From SBAX01 sp964421865 (lineage in GTDB: Bacteria > Planctomycetota > Phycisphaerae > UBA1845), in assembly GCA_964421865.1 (NCBI GenBank), contig CAYQZH010000030.1, forward strand, positions 1 through 22,333: DNA of 22,333 nucleotides, in the 5' to 3' direction. Of this stretch, positions 14,716 to 20,791 are shown one piece after another. Each line of letters starts with the position of its first letter. Position 1 is the stretch's first letter. The translations under genes and the position numbers were made by a program. Under the pieces are notes generated by a model, which did not search any database, was not told the origin of the DNA, and was given only the letters and a program-made list of their open reading frames with translations.

Positions 14716-15306
14716 CTATCCGCGACTCCAGCGGTGCACAACCGATTGAATGGGTCTGGCGAACAAACCCAGCCGTCCGCGCCAGGGTGAGCCGCCGCGC
14801 CGGCTGCTCGCCGCGGCGGCCCGCGCGAACTCAACCGCGCGTTGGTCAGCGGCGCGAAGCTGCTGCACGAGACCGTCGAAGGCCGCTGGGGCGCCGTTGA
14901 TCGCGGCGCGGAGGACTTCGGCGGAAACCCGCTCCAAGGCCCCAATCTGCGCCGGGAAACCGGAGTCGGAGATCGTCGTCAGCAACGTCGCCTCGGTAAG
15001 GTCGAGATCGCGTGAGGTCTCACACCAGAGGGCGCGGGCCCGCTGGGCTTCCTCCGTCCGCAGCGAGAAATAGGTGGACTCGCGCCGCTCCGCGGCCAGC
15101 GCCCGAAACGCGGCCACGAACGAGAGCGACGCCCGGCTGAGCGTCAGTCTCGCGGCGAGCCAACGGGCATAGGCCTCGACCACGCGGGCGTGGTCCGTTT
15201 CACGCGCTTCCCGTCGGCGTACGAACCCCGCCGCGAGCGCGGCCCCGACAACGCCGCTCAGCAGCGCCACGCTCAGCATCAGGCCGACCGTTTCGTCCCA
15301 AGACAT
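14716..15306 (-). CDS. Membrane-anchored helical protein of unknown function
   Basis: The 196-residue product has one N-terminal hydrophobic helix (VGLMLSVALLSGVVGAALAAGFV) followed by a basic stretch, so the rest should be cytoplasmic. The remainder is Ala/Arg/Glu-rich and strongly helical (EAYARWLAARLTLSRASLSF, EEAQRARALW), without catalytic motifs I recognise. GGAG lies eight bases before the ATG at 15306, and a TATACT hexamer (15344-15349, minus strand) is a reasonable -10 box with no good -35. It resembles no named family to me. Confidence 0.65.
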   Translation of the reverse strand: MSWDETVGLMLSVALLSGVVGAALAAGFVRRREARETDHARVVEAYARWLAARLTLSRASLSFVAAFRALAAERRESTYFSLRTEEAQRARALWCETSRDLDLTEATLLTTISDSGFPAQIGALERVSAEVLRAAINGAPAAFDGLVQQLRAADQRAVEFARAAAASSRRGGSPWRGRLGLFARPIQSVVHRWSRG

Positions 15307-15378
15307 TGATGCTTCTCCGCTCCCTCGTGGCGTAGGCGGCGACAGTATACCCGCGGACCGGCGAAAATGTACCCGTCC

Positions 15379-15433
15379 GAGCTGCAGGCTTCAGCCTGCG
15401 CGACCGGGTCGCGCGGCCTGAAGGCCGCGGCTC
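15379..15433. repeat. REP-like triple hairpin
   Basis: Three consecutive inverted repeats fill 55 bases: GCAGGCT-TC-AGCCTGC (15384-15399), GCGACC-G-GGTCGC (15400-15412) and GCGGCCT-GA-AGGCCGC (15413-15428). Outer bases GAGC and GCTC close the unit, and the first and third hairpins are themselves imperfect reverse complements. It lies in the 220-base gap between two minus-strand genes. This is the form of a BIME/REP element. A further small dyad GGGTCG/CGACCC lies at 15476-15493. Confidence 0.6.
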
Positions 15434-15526
15434 GGCGGTGATTTACTCGGCGTCTTCACTTAGCAGAACGATGTCGGGTCGATGATCCGACCCACGCGGC
15501 TATGCGGCCGGATGAGTGAAGTCATC

Positions 15527-18145
15527 CTACTCGCCTTCTTCCGCCGCATTCTTGTCCGGCTTGGCTTCCAGTTTTTCGACGCGCTTGCGAAGCTCCTTGC
15601 TTTCGTCGCGGAGCTTGGCCAGTTCGTCGCGGAGTTCCTTGACCTGAACCTGCTCGGGGGCGGCGGCGGTGATCTTTTCGACAGCCTCTTTGGCGGACTT
15701 GCGGATGCGAGTGTCCGGGTCGTTAGCGGCCAGGGTGCGAAGCACCGACAACGCCGGCCGGGCATCGTCGCCCAGCTCACGCAGGGAGGTAATGACCGAT
15801 TGCTGCAGCCGCCGCTGCTCGCCCTTGGTCGATTCGAGTAGCGTGTTCACGATGCGCTGGAGGGTGGCATCGGGTAGGTGCACATTCTTGGCGAGTTCAC
15901 TCAGCCCGCGCATCGCCGCTTGGCGGCACTCACGCGGCTTGCCGCGACGGGACCATTGCAAGAGGGTCTCCACGCCCGCGGCGTCGGGTTGTTTGCCGAG
16001 GCCTGACAAGGCGGCGGAGCGGATTTGCTCCGCGTGGGAGGAACGATCGAGCAGCGTGGGCAGCAAGGTTCCGGCGTCGGGCGGCTGAAGTTTGGCATAC
16101 GAGGAGACGGCCTCGGCCTCGACGCGGTAGCTGGCGTCGCCCTTGGCGATGATCGCCCGAAGGGCCTCCATCACCTTCTCGTCACGATGGAACGAGCCGA
16201 GTTGTTCGACGACCTCGCGGCGAATCTTGGGATGTTCAACGCCTAAGCCGGCGAGCAACACGTCGCGGGCTTTGTCGCCGCCGGCCTTGCCGATGGCGAC
16301 GGCGATCTCGTCACCCACGCCCCAGAACTTCTCCGCCATCAACGCCTCGCCGAGCACGGCGGTGTCCTTGTCGTTCTTTGATTCACCGAGGTTCGCCGCG
16401 GCGCGGATTCGGTCAATGGCGTGCGGGCCGTTTCTGAGCTGCTCCTTCCACAGGTCGCCCCCTTTTTGCTCCTTGAGTTCCATCAGCACGGCCTGCCGTG
16501 GATCGACAAGGACCATCTTGGGTTTCTTGCAGAGCGGGAAGTAGAGGCGTTGCTCCTTCTCCGTCACGTCGCCGTGGAGCAACGCGGGCTGCCCCTCGTC
16601 GAAGTGGAACTCGACTTCCAGCGGGAACTGGAAAGCGTCGGCTTCCTGCGTTTGCTTCACCGTCAACTTGGCCAGCTTGTCCTCGTCCACCCAGTCGTAA
16701 CTGACGTCGACGCTCGGTGCGCCCGGACGTTCGGTCCAGTCGTAGAAGAAGCGCTCCAGCGATCGACCCGTTTCAGCCTCAAACGCCTGACGCAAATCGG
16801 AAGTCTCGACGGGATGATGGGCGTGCTCCGTGAGATAGCGCTCTACCGAGGCCCAGAACTTCGCGTCGCCCACACGATGCCGTAGCATGTGCAGGATGCT
16901 TCCCCCTTTCAGGTACGCGCGACTGTCGAACATCTCGCCGGGATCATCGTAGCGCTTGTCCATGACCGGTCCCTTTCTCGAATCGTACTCAAAATCGCAT
17001 CCGTAACCAAAGCACACGCCGCCCTCGATGGCGTTCTTCATGTTGCGATAGATTTCGTAGTCGTATTCGTCTCGCCCCAAGTCGTGCTCGTACCAAACCG
17101 CAATCATATACGTGGCGAAGCCCTCCTTGAGCCAGGTGTGCGCCCAGTCCTTGCAAGTCACGAGGTCGCCGAACCATTGGTGGGCGAGTTCGTGGGCGAC
17201 GGTGCCGTCGTAGCTGGTGTCCAGGTGGGCACGTTCGTCGTGCAGGGTCCAGGGACCGAGCGTCGTGGCGCTCGTGTTCTCCATGGCGTACCCGAAACCT
17301 TCGACGCAGATTTGGGCGTACTTATCCCACGGATACTCGACGCCAATGAGGTTGCTGAACAGTTCGAGCATCTTCACGGTGTTGCCGAAGCTGCGCCGCA
17401 GATCGTTCTTTTGTTTCGGCGGGACATAGTAGACCACTGGTTTGCCGCGCCAGGTGTCCTGCTCCACGTAGAACTCGCCGACAACCAGCGTCATCAGATA
17501 GGCGGCGTGCGGCTTGTCCTGCAACCAATGGAAGGTCGTGGTCTTATCCGGATTGTCCACCTTGGAAAGCAGCCGCCCGTTGGAGACGGCCTCATTGCCC
17601 GCCGCGACGGTCACGGTCGTCTCCGTGGTCTGCATCTCATTCGGATTGTCGAAACAGGGGATCCAATACCGATTGTCGATGGATTCGCCCTGCGACCACA
17701 TCACATAAGGCACGTCCGACTCGGCCTCGCTGGGACCGAAAAAATGCAAACCGGATTTCGGGTCGGTGAGCGAATAGGTGACGGCGATTTTGGCCCCTGA
17801 TCCCTCACCCAAAGGGCTGTCGCCAAAGGACACCTCAATCGACTTGCCGTCGTTGCTGTAGTCGGCGGGTGCGGGAGCGCCCGAATCGCGGGCCAACGTG
17901 ACCTTGCTCACCGCGAAATCCACCGCGTCGAAGCGGACGCTGGAGACCTCGCGTAGGGCGGTCAGATCAATCGTGGCCGTCCCTTCCACGTGCTTGGCGG
18001 GAACATCGACCCGCAAATCCAAGGCGATGTGCTTGATATCCACCGGCCGGTCCGCGGCGAAGCGGATCGGCTCCGTGGATGGCGGGGGCTTCGCGTCCGC
18101 CAAGGAAACGAGGGCCAACAAACAACGAATCGAAAGAGCGACCAC
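15527..18145 (-). CDS. Secreted M1-family metallo-aminopeptidase with HEAT-like repeats and coiled coil
   Basis: The 872-residue protein begins with a hydrophobic signal-like segment (VVALSIRCLLALVSLADA). The M1 catalytic domain shows exopeptidase motif GYAMEN (about 285-290, where the family has GxMEN), zinc motif HELAH (318-322) with the third ligand Glu341 exactly 18 residues on, and a catalytic Tyr in SRAYLKGG (about 411). After about 480 come a beta domain, then repeated helical pairs of HEAT/PBS type (about 580-825), and a charged heptad helix (VKELRDELAKLRDESKELRK) at the C-terminus. Known M1 enzymes remove N-terminal residues from peptides. AGGAGG sits directly against the ATG at 18151 but six bases before the GTG at 18145, so the GTG is preferred. 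A longer start (18244) would bury the signal peptide. Confidence 0.88.
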   Translation of the reverse strand: MVALSIRCLLALVSLADAKPPPSTEPIRFAADRPVDIKHIALDLRVDVPAKHVEGTATIDLTALREVSSVRFDAVDFAVSKVTLARDSGAPAPADYSNDGKSIEVSFGDSPLGEGSGAKIAVTYSLTDPKSGLHFFGPSEAESDVPYVMWSQGESIDNRYWIPCFDNPNEMQTTETTVTVAAGNEAVSNGRLLSKVDNPDKTTTFHWLQDKPHAAYLMTLVVGEFYVEQDTWRGKPVVYYVPPKQKNDLRRSFGNTVKMLELFSNLIGVEYPWDKYAQICVEGFGYAMENTSATTLGPWTLHDERAHLDTSYDGTVAHELAHQWFGDLVTCKDWAHTWLKEGFATYMIAVWYEHDLGRDEYDYEIYRNMKNAIEGGVCFGYGCDFEYDSRKGPVMDKRYDDPGEMFDSRAYLKGGSILHMLRHRVGDAKFWASVERYLTEHAHHPVETSDLRQAFEAETGRSLERFFYDWTERPGAPSVDVSYDWVDEDKLAKLTVKQTQEADAFQFPLEVEFHFDEGQPALLHGDVTEKEQRLYFPLCKKPKMVLVDPRQAVLMELKEQKGGDLWKEQLRNGPHAIDRIRAAANLGESKNDKDTAVLGEALMAEKFWGVGDEIAVAIGKAGGDKARDVLLAGLGVEHPKIRREVVEQLGSFHRDEKVMEALRAIIAKGDASYRVEAEAVSSYAKLQPPDAGTLLPTLLDRSSHAEQIRSAALSGLGKQPDAAGVETLLQWSRRGKPRECRQAAMRGLSELAKNVHLPDATLQRIVNTLLESTKGEQRRLQQSVITSLRELGDDARPALSVLRTLAANDPDTRIRKSAKEAVEKITAAAPEQVQVKELRDELAKLRDESKELRKRVEKLEAKPDKNAAEEGE

Positions 18146-18200
18146 GTCCATCCTCCTACTGCAAACACCAGGGGGCCGGCACAACGCGGGCGGGCCAAGC

Positions 18201-18245
18201 AGTGTAGCGGCCCATGCCGAACCGCGACAGGGCGAGCTCGGCATG
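18201..18245 (-). promoter_or_regulatory. Candidate promoter and dyad upstream of the aminopeptidase
   Basis: A TACACT hexamer (18201-18206, minus strand) could be a -10 box; the matching -35 is poor. CATGCCGA (18213-18220) and TCGGCATG (18238-18245) form a perfect 8-bp inverted repeat with a 17-base centre that would cover the -35 region. It could be an operator, or a terminator hairpin of the gene ending at 18305. Confidence 0.3.
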
Positions 18246-18304
18246 GTCGAGGCGGATTGGTGCGCGTGGGGTTATCCGGTTGTCCCCATGCCGGGCGCGC
18301 CGAC

Positions 18305-19042
18305 TCAACTCTTTACGATGACATCCGCTGTCGGTTTTGTAATGCTGGCCGCGTCCGCGGGCGCGCAAACCGCGAAGGAGCTTTCGACTCGCCGGGCTTC
18401 GCTCAGGATTTCTTCGCGCGACTCCTCGCGGAGCACCGCGCCGCGGAAGCCCGGATCACGAAGCGCGAAACTCAGCCGCGAGAGAAGATGAAGGTGAGCG
18501 CGCGTGGTCGGACTCAAAAGCGAAAAAACAACCCGCACGGGCTGACCGTCCAAAGCCCCGAAGTCCACCGGTTTTTCGAGAAAACACAGGGTGATCGTTG
18601 GACGGGCGACATGGAGCACGACCGGGTTCCGCACATGCGGCACGGCGATGCCTTCACCGACGCCCGTCGGCGCAAGCAGCTCGCGGGCCAACAGCACCCG
18701 CAAAAGGAATTGCCGATCGACCTCGTCCGGCAGGCGCATGTGCTCGACCACAATTCGCAAAACCGATTCTTTGTCGTCACCGCCGATGCGGTAAAAGATG
18801 CCCCCCGCCTCGAGGGCTTCGACGAACCCAGGCAACGAAGCCCGGCTGCTCTCCGGCTCGCTGACAAGATCGGCGGACACTTGGATTCGACGGGATGTCG
18901 CCCATTCCAATAGCTCAGCCCTATTAAATCTGTATTGCGTATTAACTAGATACGCTGGAATCGCTTGCTGAGAGACCCACCGGTAGATGGTCTTCTCGGA
19001 CACATTGATGAGCGCGGCGGCGTCTTTTACGGTTAGTTGCAT
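18305..19042 (-). CDS. HTH-EIIA(Ntr) fusion protein A
   Basis: The 245-residue protein starts with an excisionase/MerR-like helix-turn-helix (MQLTVKDAAALINVSEKTIYRWV, then IPAYLVNTQYRFNRAELLEW). After a linker it has a complete PTS EIIA domain of the PtsN/fructose type. The phospho-accepting His is His136 in GVGEGIAVPHVR; the second conserved His lies in RAHLHLLSRL. In the known system EIIA(Ntr) is phosphorylated through NPr and EI(Ntr) and acts as a regulator rather than a transporter. A DNA-binding domain in the same chain suggests phosphorylation-controlled transcription. ATG 19042 is chosen over GTG 19075, which lies inside a dyad. It is divergent from a paralogue at 19327. No EI, HPr or sugar permease is visible. 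Confidence 0.85.
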   Translation of the reverse strand: MQLTVKDAAALINVSEKTIYRWVSQQAIPAYLVNTQYRFNRAELLEWATSRRIQVSADLVSEPESSRASLPGFVEALEAGGIFYRIGGDDKESVLRIVVEHMRLPDEVDRQFLLRVLLARELLAPTGVGEGIAVPHVRNPVVLHVARPTITLCFLEKPVDFGALDGQPVRVVFSLLSPTTRAHLHLLSRLSFALRDPGFRGAVLREESREEILSEARRVESSFAVCAPADAASITKPTADVIVKS

Positions 19043-19056
19043 TCCTCTCTCTATCG

Positions 19057-19080
19057 GTCTAGTATTCTCACACACTAGAC
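19057..19080. promoter_or_regulatory. Operator-like dyad before HTH-EIIA A
   Basis: GTCTAGT (19057-19063) and ACTAGAC (19074-19080) form a perfect 7-bp inverted repeat with a 10-base centre. It lies between the predicted promoter and the ATG at 19042. Spacing of about 17 bases between arm centres suits a dimeric DNA-binding protein, and the encoded HTH protein itself is an obvious candidate. Confidence 0.45.
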
Positions 19081-19130
19081 ATTAATGGATATCAGGATGC
19101 TAGGCTGCACCGATGTCCGTGTTGCGGTCG

Positions 19131-19159
19131 ATAATAGCGGTCGGGATTCAATGCTTCAA
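19131..19159 (-). promoter_or_regulatory. Sigma70-like promoter for HTH-EIIA A
   Basis: Minus-strand TTGAAG (19154-19159) and TATTAT (19131-19136) are separated by 17 bases. The start near 19124 would give an 80-base leader that contains the dyad. The remaining 284-base intergenic stretch (19043-19326) holds no supported gene and only a weak promoter for the divergent gene. Confidence 0.5.
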
Positions 19160-19326
19160 GATCGCGTTGCGAGAGAGTTAACCGAGTCTGCTGGGCTTGA
19201 GTCTGGCACGCCTGGTCCTTTCATGGTGGGTTCCGCCCGCCGCGCGTTGGTGGGGAGACCCTCCAGCCCAGACTATACCTTCGGGAATCGGGGTTGATTG
19301 GGGTCGCAACATTGCCCCGGACGAGT

Positions 19327-20007
19327 ATGAGCTTGGCGGACGTTGCGGCGTCGTTGGGGCTCGACGCGCGGGCGGTCGAACGGCTGGCCGAAGCGGGTGA
19401 ACTGCCCGGGCGGAATGTCAGCGGGCGGTGGCAGTTTCGAGCGGGAGACGTGACGAACTGGGCGGCGTCCAACCTCCGGGCGATTCCGCAACGGCAAGTG
19501 CAAGCGAGGCAGCTTCGCGGCGCTGATCTTCTGATCAGTCTTGCTCTTCGACCTGAGACAGTCGCCGTGCCCTTGCAGGCGCGGACGCGAGTATCGGTTC
19601 TGTTCGAACTCGTTCGTCTCGTCGAGGGCACCGGCCTGATCACGGATTGGCGTGACCTGATGAACTCGCTCGTGGAACGCGAGAAACAAAGTTCAACGGC
19701 GTTGCCGGGAGGCGTGGCCATCCCGCACAGCTCTCAGGTCGGTCGTCACCTCACCGGCGATCGGCCGGTGATCGCCGCCGGGCGAACGTCGAGCGGGATT
19801 CCGTTCGGCGACTCCTCCGGCGGCCTGACGGACTTGTTCTTCCTGCTGTGTTGCACGGACTACCGCCAGCATCTCGTCTACCTTGGCCGCCTGTGCCGTC
19901 TCCTCAGCGAACCGGGCCTGCTCGTGGACCTTCGGGAGGCGTGCGACGTAACACAGTTTGTGGAAACTCTTCGACGGCGAGAGGAGGCGTTGTGTCGAGC
20001 CGACTGA
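19327..20007 (+). CDS. HTH-EIIA(Ntr) fusion protein B
   Basis: The 226-residue protein has the same order of domains as its divergent neighbour. An excisionase-like HTH (MSLADVAASLGLDARAVERL, then ELPGRNVSGRWQFRAGDVTNW) is followed by an EIIA domain with the phospho-accepting His at about 134 (GGVAIPHSSQV) and the second His in RQHLVYLGRL. The loop before the active His lacks the GxGxG run seen in protein A, and overall identity looks low, so the two have diverged in role. ATG at 19327 follows GGACG; the in-frame TTG at 19294 is unlikely. It is followed by an 18-bp palindrome. Confidence 0.83.
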   Translation: MSLADVAASLGLDARAVERLAEAGELPGRNVSGRWQFRAGDVTNWAASNLRAIPQRQVQARQLRGADLLISLALRPETVAVPLQARTRVSVLFELVRLVEGTGLITDWRDLMNSLVEREKQSSTALPGGVAIPHSSQVGRHLTGDRPVIAAGRTSSGIPFGDSSGGLTDLFFLLCCTDYRQHLVYLGRLCRLLSEPGLLVDLREACDVTQFVETLRRREEALCRAD

Positions 20008-20023
20008 TCGCCGGTCAGGTCGC

Positions 20024-20049
20024 GGGTCCCGGCGCGCCGGGACTCTTGG
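20024..20049. repeat. 18-bp perfect palindrome, copy 2
   Basis: GTCCCGGCGCGCCGGGAC (20026-20043) is fully self-complementary and lies 18 bases after the stop of HTH-EIIA B. It is followed by TCTTGGGG. A near-identical block occurs on the minus strand at about 84-102 after the Cys-rich gene. Terminator or dispersed repeat. Confidence 0.5.
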
Positions 20050-20186
20050 GGTTGGGGATGGGAGCCACGACACGCACCTCGGGACGCACCCCGAGGGCTC
20101 GGTCGTGTGAACGAGAGTCGAATCGGAACGCAACGACGTCGTGTTGGCGCCGCGCGTCGTTCCGGGGTAGTACAAGGAGACGTACG

Positions 20187-20357
20187 ATGGCAGTTGGACA
20201 ACAGCAGCAGGGCAAGCCCGGTCCGCCGGCGAAGCCGTCAAGCACGGGCAAGCCGGCCTCTACGACGCCGCCCAAGTCGGCGCCGGTAACGTCGAAGCCG
20301 GGGGCCCCCGCACAAAGCCCGCCGAATCCGACGCAAAAGCCTTCTTGGCAGAAGTAA
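20187..20357 (+). CDS. 56-residue Pro/Lys/Ser-rich small protein
   Basis: The ATG at 20187 is preceded by AAGGAG with a 7-base spacer, the best ribosome site in the window. The product (MAVGQQQQGKPGPPAKPSS...) is basic, rich in Pro, Lys, Gln, Ser and Thr, and has almost no hydrophobic residues, so it should be disordered. It has no Cys, no signal peptide and no recognised motif. Two cues support a real gene: the ribosome site and a 12-bp GC hairpin shortly after the stop. An inverted repeat AACGACG/CGTCGTT (20132-20161) lies in its leader. Function unknown; nucleic-acid or polyanion binding would fit the composition but is a guess. Confidence 0.6.
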   Translation: MAVGQQQQGKPGPPAKPSSTGKPASTTPPKSAPVTSKPGAPAQSPPNPTQKPSWQK

Positions 20358-20381
20358 CCTGAGGAGGGACTGCTTGGCGAA

Positions 20382-20413
20382 GCGGCGCGGCGCCCATCGG
20401 TGCGCCGCGCCGC
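20382..20413 (+). terminator. Strong GC hairpin after the small protein gene
   Basis: GCGGCGCGGCGC (20382-20393) and GCGCCGCGCCGC (20402-20413) are perfectly complementary over 12 bases with an 8-base loop. It starts 25 bases after the stop at 20357. There is no T-run after it, so intrinsic termination is not certain. The stretch 20414-20605 contains no gene I can support. Confidence 0.4.
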
Positions 20414-20605
20414 CCCTCGGCGGCGACGCCGTCGATCGCGCTCTGACCACCACTTCAGAGTCCTGGGGTGGCACGGGTGTCGCACTCAACCTCCGTCCAC
20501 ACCCTTCGATGCCCGCATTTTTGGCAAGCGCGCGACGAACCCGCATAATCCCGGATTTCCCAGATGACATTCGTGGAGTCGTACAATGAGGTGACGATTT
20601 CCCCA

Positions 20606-20791
20606 ATGAATACAGGCGAAAGTGAACCTCGGGCCGCTGAAATCTGGAGAATCCAAGGGGGTGAGGCACGCAAGGAGGCGTTGCGCGTCGATTTCGACAG
20701 CCGGTTGAAGCTGGAGTTCCACGGTGCGGCCGTCACCAGTGTCGCGGGCTTGATTGCCTATCGCGAATTCGCTGAAGCGCTCGGGCTGACA
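20606..20791 (+). mobile_element. 5' fragment of an IS1380-type transposase gene
   Basis: The ATG at 20606 opens a frame (MNTGESEPRAAEIWRIQGG, then RVDFDSRLKLEFHGAAVTS, then LIAYREFAEALGLT) that matches, from memory, the N-terminus of IS1380-family transposases (…DAGLLAYRELDDALGLT). About 62 residues remain of a family usually over 400 long. The catalytic DDE core is absent. Identity ends near 20791, where the sequence passes directly into the restriction-modification gene. The element's left end probably lies in the A/T-richer bases around 20515-20605; no right end is present. Confidence 0.65.

Noticed and set aside
19085..19297. 70-codon plus-strand frame between the HTH-EIIA genes
   Set aside because: No ribosome site, no recognisable features, and it overlaps the promoter of the divergent gene.
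20374..20589. 71-codon frame starting TTG after GAGGAGG
   Set aside because: The ribosome-like site is good, but the start runs straight into a 12-bp GC hairpin and the product has no coherent character; more likely non-coding.
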